DNA of 64,000 bases. It comes from Massospora cicadina (Eukaryota; Entomophthoromycota; Entomophthoromycetes; Entomophthorales; Entomophthoraceae). This document shows, piece after piece, positions 54,390 to 64,000 of this stretch; position 1 is the stretch's first letter; each line of letters begins with the position of its first letter. Location: the NCBI GenBank assembly GCA_022478985.1, contig JAKSZP010015901.1, forward strand, positions 1-64,000, written 5' to 3'. Made by a program: the position numbers and the translations under genes. The notes under the pieces were generated by a model that worked only from the letters and a program-made list of their open reading frames with translations, was not told the origin of the DNA and made no database searches.

Positions 54390-54785
54390 TATCTCCACAC
54401 ATCCATAGACAGATAATATTTCATTTACAGGAGTAGGCTGTACATATGCAATAGGATTATTCCAATTAAATTTCATAGGTTGAGAGGTAAGATTAGCTTA
54501 TAAAACTAGAACTAGTCCATTATATGCGGGATCAAGGATACTGGGACAGGTTAAGGCCTCCAGATGGGAGAGGCCAAGATTACCTGTAATCTCTAATAAA
54601 TGACCAGTTGGCATTAATACTTGCACTCCAGTATCAATTGTAACTCGAACTTTAGGAGGAATTTTAATTGAGTTGATAGAATAGAAATGCATTCCTTCAG
54701 AGGCACAAATGGATGGAGGTGGAAGAATAGTCTTAGGTCCCAATATTTGATATGTAAGACAAGAGATGGAGTTTAGATATTCCAA
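54390..54785 (-). pseudogene. dUTPase-like domain of element D
   Basis: The frame 54785-54498 includes IKIPPKVRVTIDTGVQVLMP, TGHLLEITGNLGLSHL and SILDPAYNGLVLVL. This follows the dUTPase order: I-PG----V-TG--V--P-G----I, then L-----V--G-ID-DY-G-+-V-L. After one stop (TAA at about 54496) the text continues LTSQPMKFNWNNPIAYVQPT, the last strands (I-KG-RIAQL-F-P). The Asp of motif 3 and the Y-G pair are kept; Arg-Ser-Gly-Leu of motif 2 is GNLGL. It lies between protease and RT. Confidence 0.65.
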
Positions 54786-54999
54786 TAAGCAAACACATAG
54801 TTTAAGTTTGTCCTTATCATTTGGGACATCCTTTAGAATTAAAGCTACTCAGATCCAGTTAGTGAAAATTGCTCTTATGTTAATTATCACATCAAAATCA
54901 ATAGAAAATATGTTTTTAAAAGCAAGTTATAACAATTATTGTCCAACACTATTTCAGGGGCCAAAATAACCAGCTTTCTGAAGCACATTGGAAGAGAAG

Positions 55000-55200
55000 A
55001 ATAAGCTCCTATGGTCTTAGTATATGAGAGACCATCAGTTCCATAGTTTTGAGAGTGTTTAAGTCCCGCGCAACTTTGATTTTTTTCATAAACTGGGATG
55101 AGATCACATTTATGGGAGATCCCATGTCAATGATGACTAAAGCAATCTAACTTTAAGTACCATGATCTCCACTCAAGTCACACCAGTACCAAAATTTGGG
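55000..55200 (-). pseudogene. Aspartic protease of element D
   Basis: Minus-strand translation at about 55100-55145 gives VIIDMGSPINVISSQF, a retropepsin active site with DMG for DTG. It is upstream of the dUTPase-like segment, as in the other elements. Confidence 0.6.
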
Positions 55201-55257
55201 ATTAAAAATACCAAAGAACTAATAGGTCAAATTGAATTAGAAGATGAGATATTGTTT

Positions 55258-55546
55258 ATTTAACTGAGGCAAGCTGACCAGGGGACAGGCATTACCAAAA
55301 GAAAGAAACGACATGAAACCTGAACAGGGTCAACTCCATCAAAGAAAGTTTTTCCACCTCCGGATTGGGACTCAAATTTTTCTGGTTATGTCATGGGTAA
55401 GGTTTTCGTGTTATTAGACCTACTAACTGCCAATAGCTTCCTTTGGCTGGCACCCCGATTGATGTGTGAAGGGCAGGAATTGAACCCACAACCTTCAGGT
55501 TGGTAGCTGTATGCCCTTACCAACTCACCTTCCACCCCCTTAGAAG
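55258..55546 (-). mobile_element. tRNA-derived SINE, family 2, copy 2
   Basis: Same sequence as 33104-33391 apart from scattered changes and one AAAG unit less. The minus head is GGTGGAAGGTGAGTTGGTAA...GTGGGTTCAATTCCTGCC and the tail GTCCCCTGGTCAGCTTGCCT then CAGTTAAATAA. Target duplication is TTAGAAGATGA with one later mismatch (left about 55237-55250, right from 55541). It interrupts the gag-like frame of the surrounding element. Confidence 0.88.
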
Positions 55547-55559
55547 ATGAAATAGAAAC

Positions 55560-55790
55560 ATAAGAAATGGTACCTTTGTTGACTAAATCATCAAAGATAT
55601 TGTCAAAATCTAAGGATTGCTCGCTTGAAAATTGGTATCCTGAACGCTTATTTGGGATGAAATCCACCAAATGATCCTTGATATGACCAGTAGCTTACAG
55701 TATATTCACCGTTTGGAAACTCAATAGGCCTAATAAAATAGCCCCAACGCTTCTGGTCAATTTTAGGCGCAATTTTCCCAACGTAATCAA
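55560..55790 (-). pseudogene. Gag-like fragment beside the SINE
   Basis: Part of the frame 55670-55386 outside the SINE reads VDFIPNKRSGYQFSSEQSLD and FDDLVNKGTISYVSISSS. It parallels EDILAELLPNFAIRI at 40.9 kb, so it is a conserved region just downstream of the LTR. Its function is unknown. Confidence 0.4.
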
Positions 55791-55799
55791 AAACTTTTC

Positions 55800-56706
55800 T
55801 GAGGCAGGTTTCAATACAAACTAAGGATTCAGTCCTTCCACTTTGTCAACACTTCTCCAAAGAAAGGATTCAGCTAAAACCAAGAAGAGGATAATATAAA
55901 ATATCTTTTATTAAAGGATATATATCTGATAATGGTCATTAGGCCAGGCGCCAGTATTTAAACCTCTAGGGAATCTCCTGGCCACATTTGAGCAAAAAAT
56001 TTCAACAGATATTTTACCACCCCAGTTTAGCACTTGAACTGATATGACTGAAACCTTTTCTTAGGTTTATTGGTGAAAAAATGCTCGCAAAATCAGGAGG
56101 ATTTCAGGTACAAAAATTGCAATAAAAGCATGAAAAATTGTCCTAAGATTTTCTTGATTTGAGTTTCATTATACTGCTGACGAAATACACCTTCTGTGAA
56201 ATTCTTGCCTCAGTTAAAGTAGATGACATACCCCTAATTGGGACATCTGCAGGCCTCTCCCTCAATAGCACTAGGTAATCCCTTTTGGGTGCTCCATGTG
56301 CAAGTACTATTGTGCTGATTACACAGATTGACATACGAATTTTGCCCTAGGATGGAAAATTAATTATGTTTTTAGTTTTTTGATGCTCCATGGGATTTTT
56401 ATATGTTAACTTAGGGGTCAATCTAAACAATTTTTGTATACTAGTTAGTTGATTGTGTTCCTGATATTTGGGACCTATTGCCAAGATTTGATGCTTAGGA
56501 AATTGGCCTTAATATGTGAGCATATTCAGCCCAGGCGCTTTGATAAAATACTTGATCAAATTGACATTAAAATATTTGGCTCAAATTATATAATACTATA
56601 GACTTTGAGGTGAGAGTATAGGTATTAGCTCAAGCGTTGAAAGGATAATCAGCCCAATATGATGGTGTCAAAGGTTTATTTTCAAGTCAACCACCAGAAT
56701 CTGACA
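55800..56706 (-). repeat. LTR with TATA/CCGGCGCC-type promoter
   Basis: In minus sense it starts TGTCAGATTCTGGTGGTTGA at 56706, right after a polypurine tract (AAGAGGGGGAAA, plus 56707-56720), and carries GGTTTAAATACTGGCGCCTG at about 55945-55965. It is homologous to 40002-40850 and 1-126. The polypurine tract makes it the 3' LTR of element E. Yet element D's leader-like sequence follows on its other side, so it may be shared or chimeric. The left end is approximate. Confidence 0.65.
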
Positions 56707-57039
56707 TTTCCCCCTCTTGACTTAGACAGAAGCTCTAAGATTTCTGATTAGCCTATGTTGGTCTGTTATCATCAGCCTAAATGTCCAATGAGCATGGAGT
56801 TGGGTTTTCTATCTGGTAACTTCAGCCTAATGCCTGATGAGTCTAAAGTATGATCCTCTTATTGTTAATTTAAGCCCAAATGCCCATCAAGTCTGAAGTT
56901 GGATCCTCTCCCTACCTCAAATGCAAACTAAAGTATTAATTAGAATAAAACTACAATATAAATATTTTTTGTTTTTGTTTTTGTGTTTTTGTGTTTTTTT
57001 CAACTTTTTCTTTTCTTAATTGGCCCACTTATTAAACCT

Positions 57040-58200
57040 TCTTAGGAATTTTGCATGGACTGGTTGTATATATGGCTGGTCCTAATATCCTTGATTGTGT
57101 ATTTGAACTTAGATGTTTTCTCAAACACTTTGAATGGTCCAACCCAGATGCAATCTAACTTTTGGAATCAGCCTGATCTGTGGGTGTTTTAAAATAGAAT
57201 TTAGTCATTAACTTCAACTTTGGCTAGTGTGTAGTGGTTCTCTAAGTCCTTTTGATGTCGGGCCTTTTTCTCAGCAAAACTTTTATCAAAGGCTTGAGTT
57301 TGTAGTTTGATTAAAGCATCCGCAAGCTTCCTGACATACTGAGGATAAGAGTTTCACCAGGATCCTATAGGGCTGAATATAGCAGCGTTGGTAGGGCCAG
57401 GTGTCTACCATATATAATACTTGAAATGGAGACATCCTGGTTGATGAACAATAGGAGATATTGTAGGTAAAGACTGCCAAACTTTAATAAGTACTCCATT
57501 TGGATGGTTTGGCTGAGGTTAATTTCTGGATAATGTTCACCAACGTCCTTTTTGTGCACTCAACAGTCCCATTAGTTTCAGGGTGATAGGGGCAGAAAGC
57601 ACACCTCATACTCCCATTAGTTGTTTGAGCTTGGTAAGGAAATTGGTAGTAAAGTTGGTTTCATTGTTGGTCAGAATAACCTGGGGACATCCATGTTTGT
57701 GGATGATGTTTTTAAGGACAAACTTGGCGATGGTTGCCACTTCAGCTTCCCGAATGGCCTTGGCCTTGACCCATTTGGTTAAGTGGTTGATGGCTACGAT
57801 TATATAATTGGCCTTCATATTGCTTGTTGGAAGTGGGCCAACAACATCGATAGATACAGTGTGCCAGGCAAAGTTGGGCCAAACAAGGTGGTATGATGTG
57901 CTTTTTTGGAACGGTTTTTCGCCTTGGCACTCTGCACAGCATTCTAACATTTCTTGGATTTTTAAAATGCATTGACTCCCAGTAGTAGAATTGCTTCAGA
58001 TGCTCTTTTGTCTTCTTGAATCCGCCATGCCATATGGCCTTATGTGCTGCCATTATTAGCTCTGTTTGAGCCGATGGTCTTGAGAAAATATACTTTTTGT
58101 CCTTGACGATCTTGTAAAGCATCCCGTTTTTTATGGTTGTATTTTTCATAGATCTGATAATATTTTTGGGCAGATTTGGGCTTATCTTGATACTCTCCGC
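57040..58200 (-). pseudogene. Integrase of element E
   Basis: 58149-57742 has MAAHKAIWHGGFKKTKEHLK (His pair). 57950-57606 has MLECCAECQGEKPF (Cys pair), HTVSIDVVGPLPTS (Asp1), INHLTKWVKAKAIREAEVA and VILTNNETNF, where the second Asp is Asn. 57559-57286 has the YNISYCSSTRMSPFQVLY region. Frame breaks separate the parts. Confidence 0.8.
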
Positions 58201-58219
58201 TGATCATTTTCAAAAGCAA

Positions 58220-59390
58220 CTCATTGGCAGCCCAGCTAAGTGTTGTGATGGTGGATAGTTGTGATAAAAGTCGGCGTTTTGGTGTTTTTCCCCAGCTTGA
58301 TGCTCAATGGTGTAGTTATAATCTTGAAGCTTTAATACCCAGTGGGCTAATTGGGCCTCAGATTCTCTTAAGTTGTTTAACCATCTTAGGGAAGCATGAT
58401 CAGTAACAACTTTGAAATGAGTGCCATGAAGGTAGACCCAGATTTGCTTGCAAGCATATATGACAGCTAAGCATTCTCATTCTGTCACCCTGTAGTTCCT
58501 ATGAACATTTAAGGTCTGACTAGTGAAGGCAACTGGATGTTCTTCACCATCTTCTCCAACTTGGGATAATATAGCCCCAACTGCTATTTAAGATGCATCA
58601 TATTGGACAATAAATTTGCAATTAAAGTCCAGGTATTGAAGAGCAGGCACGCTTAATAGGGCCGATCAGAGTTGATCAAATGCATCCTGGCAAGCTGGAG
58701 TCCAGTCAAATGGGACCTTATCTTTAAGCAGATAGAAAAGCGGCTCTTCAAGTTTTGTGAAGTCAGCAATAAATTGGCGATAGTACCCAATCATCCTAGG
58801 AATACTTGAATATTGCGCTTAATTTTGGGCCATTTAATTTTGAAAATGACATCCAGATTAGAGGGTTGGGGCTAAAGACCCAATCTATCAACCACAAATC
58901 TGAGGTATTCCAGTTGGTCTTTGAAAAACTGACATTTTCTGGGCTTGATTTTCAAGTTTGCAGCAGCTAGCCTTTTGAAAACCTCCTCTAAGTGTTTCAA
59001 GTGGTCGTCAAAAATACAGCTGAAAACACTGATATCATCAAGGTACACTAGTACACATGACAACTTTAAATCTCCCAAGATTGTGTCCATTGCTCGTTGG
59101 AATGTAGCCAGGGCATTGCGGAGCCCTTGAGGAATTCTCATTGGCTGGAATAGGCCCTCTTGGGTAATAATTGCACATTTTTGCACTCCTCTTTGGGAAG
59201 ATCTATTTGCCAATATCCGCTGATAAGGTCCATTGCCAAGAAGAACTTTGCACCCCCTAGCCTATCCAAGGTGTTGTCAATTCATGGCAGTGGGTATGAG
59301 TCCTTCTTTGTGATGTTTAACTTCTGGTAATCAATGACTACTTGGTTGCTTCCATATTTTCTCTTCACTATTAAAATTGGTTGCCATAAA
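58220..59390 (-). pseudogene. RT and RNase H of element E
   Basis: 59213-58872 has IITQEGLFQPMRIPQGLRNA, SCVLVYLDDISVFSCIFDDH (palm YLDD intact) and LKIKPRKCQFFKDQLEYL. RNase H follows to about 58220 in broken frames. Its start (YIIVAI- and TDAS-equivalent near 58590) has stops. Confidence 0.8.
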
Positions 59391-59429
59391 AATTTTGAAG
59401 GGGATAACATGCCACGATTGAGGAGTTCC

Positions 59430-60249
59430 TTAATCTCCTTGGATACTGCTTCTTCTGATTTTTAGGCATCTAATCAGGCATAATCGAATAGGTTTATGAT
59501 CTCCAGTATTGATTTTTTGGGTGATACCATAAGCACATCCCAAGCCAAAATTTTCTTGTGCGAATATTTCCTGATATTTAGAGAATAACTCCTGAGCTTG
59601 GCCTTTCTTGGAGTTGGTCAGGTTGCTTAAATTGGCCATAGAGACAACATTATTTATGCTGAGTAGGTCCTTATTGGGGAGCCCTAATTCAACAGAAGTT
59701 CTGAACCCATGGAACGAATGAATTTCCGTGGTAGGGAACAGATGCAGAAAAGCGATTGTTTGATGTCACTTGATGGAGATGGGCCGATTTTGCAGGTTTG
59801 CATATAAGATATGTATTTATCCGTGGCCTGGAATAATAATATAAGGGGCAATGTTTTGTTTCTATAAAGATTTAGACCATGGTTGATATACTTCACCATA
59901 AAGTCCTTCTGGGATATTGTTAGTCCTGTCAGGATGATTACTTGTTCTCCAGATGGTATAATGATGGTCTGATTTGATTAAAGTGGAATGCCATTTGACT
60001 CATTGATCTGTGTGGGTAATGGGTTTATCTTTATTTGTGCTTTGGAATGCTCAATCAGGACAACTCCATCTTTGTAGGCCATTTTATAAATAGGTTGGGT
60101 TTCTTTTTCTCAACTGCCTTATCATGGTTATAGTAAAGTGAAATGGTCCAGCCAAGAATGGTGTGAGTATTGTCCTTATGATTGGTAAAAACTCCATATC
60201 TTCTTAGGAAATCAGTCCCAATTAGGATATCATATTTTTTATTTGGCAA
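59430..60249 (-). pseudogene. Protease tail, dUTPase-like segment and RT start of element E
   Basis: 60249-60055 has YDILIGTDFLRRYGV, the protease end (I-IG-DFL). Near 59690-59990 the minus strand reads IPSGEQVIILTGLTISQKDF, LYRNKTLPLILLFQATDKYI and IKQSLFCICSLP, colinear with the element A barrel and lacking catalytic motifs. 59639-59430 has AQELFSKYQEIFAQENFGLG and INTGDHKPIRLCLIRCL. Confidence 0.6.
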
Positions 60250-60990
60250 TACTATAGCAGGTGCTGTTACTACAATAGATCAAAAATTTGAGAGGAAAAT
60301 ACTGTAGGCAACCAGAGATTTAGTTGTATGTGCTCCAGCTGTTCCATATTACTGACAGTGGGCAACATCGGGTGCAATTTTCAGTTTTTAACCAACTTTG
60401 TACTGAATATATTGATAAGAGCGCCACTATTATCAATGGCCCTAACTTGCACCTTTTTCACTGCTATGTCCACATAAGTTCATTCAAAGTAGTTTTCAGA
60501 GGTACTTATTGTATGAATGCTGTGACTGATGCCCAATTCCAGGTGTGAATTCAGGCTTGAGAAAATATCTGGAAGTTATCTGCTAAGGTCATCATGGGAA
60601 TAGCTACTTGAACGTTGTTAAGCTTAGGTAGGTTGGTTGAACATCTGGGTTGTAGGTCCAAACCCTGATCAAGAATTTTCTTTGCATAAGGTTTTGATAC
60701 CTCTACTTGGGCTTCTTTAGTAATTCGAATAGGTTTAGTTGCTTTTGCTGTGGCCCAAGTAGTGACCATAATGACATCATTAGCCATGATATGGTTGAGG
60801 TTATTTTCAGCAACATCTTCGGCCCTAAAGAGCTCACCAGGGTCAGGTGGAATTTTTTGAAAATTGGTGGAGTTAGAGAATTCTGCCTCTACTCCAACTG
60901 CTTTTTTCCCGCCTCACTGTCGCTGTTGGTTTCTAGAGCAAAGTTGACTTACAGGCTTTTTGTTGAACCGTCTGAAGAATTGTCTAGCAA
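60250..60990 (-). pseudogene. Protease active-site region and gag-pol linker of element E
   Basis: The minus strand between 60410 and 60480 is colinear with the protease site of A and C (VRAIDNSGALI-like). The frame 60787-60551 is a linker with LQPRCSTNLPKLNNVQVAIP. No intact domain. Confidence 0.45.
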
Positions 60991-61967
60991 AATGCCCTTG
61001 TTGACCACATTTGTGGCATGTAATCGGCCCTGTTTGCTGCTTTTGCTCAATTTTTTGGTTTGTTTTTAGGAACTTTTCCCCTGGTTAGACATAGTGTTGC
61101 CTTTTTGGCCTGAAAATAGGAATTTTTGCAGATCTTTGGCCCGATTAGGGGTATTAAAAATTATGGGAACAGCTTTTCAAGTAATTGGTAAGCTCTTGGA
61201 TTTCCGAGCTTCCATTGAATGAAGGCAACATGACATTTTGCAGTTCATGGAAGGGCATTATTGCATGCTCCATTGCAATCCTGGCGTCAAACTTATCTAT
61301 TTTATTGCACCCATGCAGAACTTGTGCCTCATGAAAGAATCTATCCGCAAAGTCCTTAACAGTCTTTTTCTGTTTGAATTCAATATTAATAAGCTCTCTT
61401 TTTTGGGTTTCTAATTTCTCAGGCCCTCCAAACTGTTTACTTATTGCAATTTTGGCATCCATATAGGTTTAATCATCACCTAAATAGGGCATAACGAGGT
61501 CACAGCTATGGGCATCAAGTGAGTTAATAAGTGCTATTCCTTTTGCATGGTCTGATGCTCCTCTCATTGCTTTTAGAAATAACTTGAGTAAAGAGTGAAA
61601 TTTCCATCCTTACCAAATTTTGGTAAATTCAATGGTTTGAAGTCATCTTGCCCTGTTTCAGGCATAGGGGTTGTACTTCTTGAACATCCTGGTGTATGAT
61701 TGCTCATAATTGGCCCTCTTTCCCGCTGAGGATTATATGGAGTTGGGATTGCTGCTAGTACTCTAGGCATAGAATGGATGTTTGAAATATCAGTTTCTGC
61801 AGTGATATCAATTTCCAGTAATTAAGTTTCATGATATTGCTCTGAACTACTGTGTAAGTCTCAGGGAACATCCTTTGGCTCTTGATTGGGTCATCTTTCC
61901 ATTCCCAAATAAAAAGACACTGAAGAGGATGGCGGTACCCCTCATCACTCAGGGCGATCTCGCTCAT
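60990..61967 (-). pseudogene. Gag of element E
   Basis: The zinc knuckle at about 60985-61030 reads CHKCGQQGHFARQF, with Phe at the last Cys. 61462-61154 (102 residues) is capsid-like (FKQKKTVKDFADRFFHEAQV, MPFHELQNVMLPSF), matching LTAFSEWFTAEAHMI and SYHELHNVMAPLL of element A. 61967-61755 and 61770-61573 are N-terminal pieces. Confidence 0.7.
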
Positions 61968-62564
61968 GTATTAGATGAGCGATGGGTGACAGCCCTTCCA
62001 CTTTGGATCCCACCCCCAGTACCCACACTCACCTCAGCAGAACTGTTGCGGGGAATTAGTGAAATCTGTGCTGAGATTGCCGAATTGAAATTGGTCAGAT
62101 CTGATTTGAGTGGTAATTTGGCTGATGGCCAAAATTTGAATGTCTGTAAAAGCATGAAGAATGAGATATTGGCTGGATCACCTGATGGCTCCAATTCAAT
62201 CACTAAACCAGTAGAACAAATATTGGGCATCATTGAAAAGGGTTTGAAGCCCTCTGATAGTAATTTGGGTGTTGCAGCTGATATACTGCCATTGACCGAA
62301 CAAACAGTTTAATGACTGAGCGTGGGCGGGTTGGTCATCCTAAACCTGTTCCCAACCAAATGGACCCAACCCTATATGGGGTGGCCTTGGGGGATTCCCA
62401 TCGCTCGTCAGCCCAAATGCTATCATGCTAACTGTTGGAAATATAGTCAAGCCCCGGTTTGGACGTTTGAGGTCAAACTGACAGAGAATCAGCCCACCAC
62501 CAAATTTTGTGATGTCAGTTCCCAAAGAACAAACTCATCCATTCCTGAACAGTTCGCCAGTTAG
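61875..62564 (+). CDS. Unidentified plus-strand ORFs, element-derived
   Basis: 61875-62312 (145 codons) holds ITQGDLAHVLDERWVTALPL and a helical part ELLRGISEICAEIAELKLVR. 62322-62564 follows. The DL-H-LD-RWV text resembles the LTR-encoded motif of the element B family. No domain name. These may be gag of a plus-strand element whose start is near 61870. Confidence 0.35.
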
Positions 62565-63380
62565 GTCAAAATTGTGGGACCCAATCCCATCCTGTTACTA
62601 CCCAATTGACCACTATTTAATCAGTTGCATGGCACTGAGAAAATTGTTGGTTGATTTTCTTACTTTTCTTTCTAAATATAAAATTTTATTTAAAAACCAA
62701 ATTTTTATTTCCCTTTCTGGCTGCATCCCAGATGGCATTTCCCTGGTGGCCCATCAGCCTGCACTCCATATGGGCTTTACCAGTTCTTTTGGTCACTACG
62801 GCCCCCTCCATCATCAATTGGGTTCAGCAAGTCCAATATTTTTGGCTTTACAACCCCGTTATCATGAACTTCCGGCAGCAATACATGGGGATCTTATGGC
62901 CTTATGTCCATCAATTGCAAGAAAAAATCCATCTCCTTGCTACCCCCTGTTGAGATGGCCTCATATGCCAAGGATCTCGTCGAACCTATCACAGTAATTC
63001 CACCACCTGTAGATAGACCTACTGGGTTGGGAATGGATTCAGTGTGGTTTGTCGTCAGGATCCTCCTCGCCTTGTTGTTGCACCACCACTTTGTGGTTTC
63101 ACATTTCCTGGCTCCATATCAAGTCATTTGGTCAGCAATGCCTCTGGCATTCTGGCTTGCTTTTTGGGTGCTCACGCATCCTAACTGGCAGGTTGGTCTA
63201 AACTTCTTCTTCTGTTTCCATGACATAATCGATCAACCATTATGTACAGCCACTTCCACCTTAGTTTTCAAACTGGGCGCCACAGTGGTTACTATCTACC
63301 ATATGAACTTACAATCAGTTGTGTGCTGTTTGTTGTTTGTTTGGTCACTTTCTGACTTTATGAGAAGCATCCACTCTATT
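62565..63380 (+). other. Gap region with broken frames
   Basis: Several overlapping plus frames (62509-62997, 62651-62953, 62904-63446) run hydrophobic and Trp-rich text, but none continues. I take this as decayed coding or leader sequence of the plus-strand element. Confidence 0.3.
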
Positions 63381-63390
63381 TTGGAAACCT

Positions 63391-64000
63391 TCTTCAAGCC
63401 ACCCAAGATGTGCAGATTGCATCTCCTCTTACTTCCTCCAGCCTGAAAAAAGATCAAGTATCCCCTCCCAAGAGATCGCCAATCAAGTTCTTGACGCGCT
63501 TGCCAAAGTGCAAATGTGTACAACAATCGCACTCAATGACGCTTCTGTGATATCTCATGCCCAACAAGGGCTCACGTTGTTAGACGCCATGGATGGGGAT
63601 GACCGCCGTGGTGAGAAGTCTTTTGCGTTCTTCCTCACAAGAAGGAGACTCCACCCCCTGATGGCTGTTGTATTGGCCGCCTTGAAACCCCTTGTATCCC
63701 AATCAGACCACTTATTTAGACTGCTCCTTGCCATGGCCAAAGCCCCTAGTTTGGCTTCTTTGATTTCTACCTTTCATGAGCTGGCTCCCATGTTGGGTCT
63801 ATCTATCGATATGCTTCAGGCATTCTTTAGAGCGAGCTTGGATTCAGTTTCCACTCATCACATGGCCTATTCTACCATCCAAGGATCAGTAGATCAAATA
63901 TGTGTCACCGCAACTACTATCAAAGCTTTGCCTCTTCACGTTTCCCAGTATCAGAAGGGGAATTTTATGATAGGATTTTCCAATGAAGATGCAGATGACG
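63391..64000 (+). CDS. Open frame at window end, related to the ORF1-only retroposon
   Basis: A frame beginning near 63391 (RCADCISSYFLQPEKRSS) stays open to the window edge, about 200 codons. It is too 5'-open to have a certain ATG. The helical SQEIANQVLDALAKVQMCTT and LTRRRLHPLMAVVLAALKPL parallel SICSDISKLFDDAEVAVM and ARKKAEILLAAFVESL of copy 1. The last residues, KGNFMIGFSNEDADD, resemble KGYFDVGFQSEEDAEAA, the RRM-like strand of the zinc-knuckle ORF. A younger copy of that family probably continues beyond 64000. Confidence 0.5.

Larger units (their letters stand above)
56707..61967 (-). mobile_element. Ty3/gypsy element E, internal region
   Basis: Minus-strand gag (about 61967-60990), protease, dUTPase-like segment, RT and integrase run to a polypurine tract at 56707-56720. 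The left LTR is 55.8-56.7 kb. No matching right LTR was found after 61967, where a plus-strand block begins, so the 5' end is lost or displaced. It is related to A and C by protein, but more diverged. Confidence 0.7.

Noticed and set aside
1..64000. CRISPR array, bacterial operon or phage
   Set aside because: No regularly spaced repeats, no Shine-Dalgarno-led gene clusters and no phage genes. Introns, SINEs and LTR elements show a eukaryotic nuclear genome.

Overview
This is nuclear DNA from a repeat-rich filamentous fungus. I infer a fungus from the mix of chromodomain Ty3/gypsy elements, a Ypt35-like PX-domain gene with short GT-AG introns, and tRNA-headed SINEs. I cannot place it to genus, or choose firmly between ascomycete and basidiomycete. 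There is no prokaryotic gene organisation, CRISPR array or operon. Almost all of the 64 kb is transposons inserted into transposons.

Layout. 1-126 and 1988-2250 are two halves of one LTR/leader sequence, split by a small ORF1-only retroposon on the minus strand (127-1987) that encodes an RRM-like, zinc-knuckle protein. 2281-6010 is a worn-out minus-strand Ty3/gypsy remnant. 6150-6703 plus 12628-14062 is a second ORF1-only retroposon (plus strand), split by Ty3/gypsy element A (6704-12627, TSD CCCCC). 14370-14640 is a small tandem repeat. 14800-15643 and 15641-16339 are two copies of one LTR family meeting end to end. 15641-27606 is chromodomain Ty3/gypsy element B (minus), split by a complete chromovirus (19360-24937, TSD ATAAG). 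About 27.6-32 kb is the only stretch that looks like host sequence. It holds an orphan exon (27655-27945), a perfect-looking hairpin (28486-28578) and a multi-exon PX-domain gene (about 29.09-30.69 kb, plus). SINEs lie at 31680-31958 and 33104-33391, the second inside the loop of a long inverted repeat (32.13-33.93 kb). 34.15-44.4 kb is decayed Ty3/gypsy element F (minus), with a solo LTR (34597-35418, TSD CAAAC) in its left LTR and two further LTR pieces inside. 44.9-55.2 kb is element D (minus), split by element C (47640-53562, TSD AAGGG, same family as A). A third SINE lies at 55258-55546. 55.8-61.97 kb is element E (minus). From about 61.87 kb to the end is a plus-strand block ending in an open ORF that resembles the ORF1-only retroposon family.

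The most interesting observations are four. (1) SINEs with different bodies, and the ORF1-only retroposons, share one 3' tail (CCCCTGGT-GGC-TGCCTC--TTAAATAA), which points to a common but unseen LINE partner. (2) A dUTPase-like beta-barrel segment lies between protease and reverse transcriptase in elements A, C, D and E. (3) A short hydrophobic ORF in the U5 part of LTRs is conserved between two distinct LTR families and would be the first ORF of the genomic RNA. (4) A second LTR-encoded ORF is shared by three LTR copies. Most pol ORFs are broken. The chromovirus and element C are the youngest by LTR similarity.
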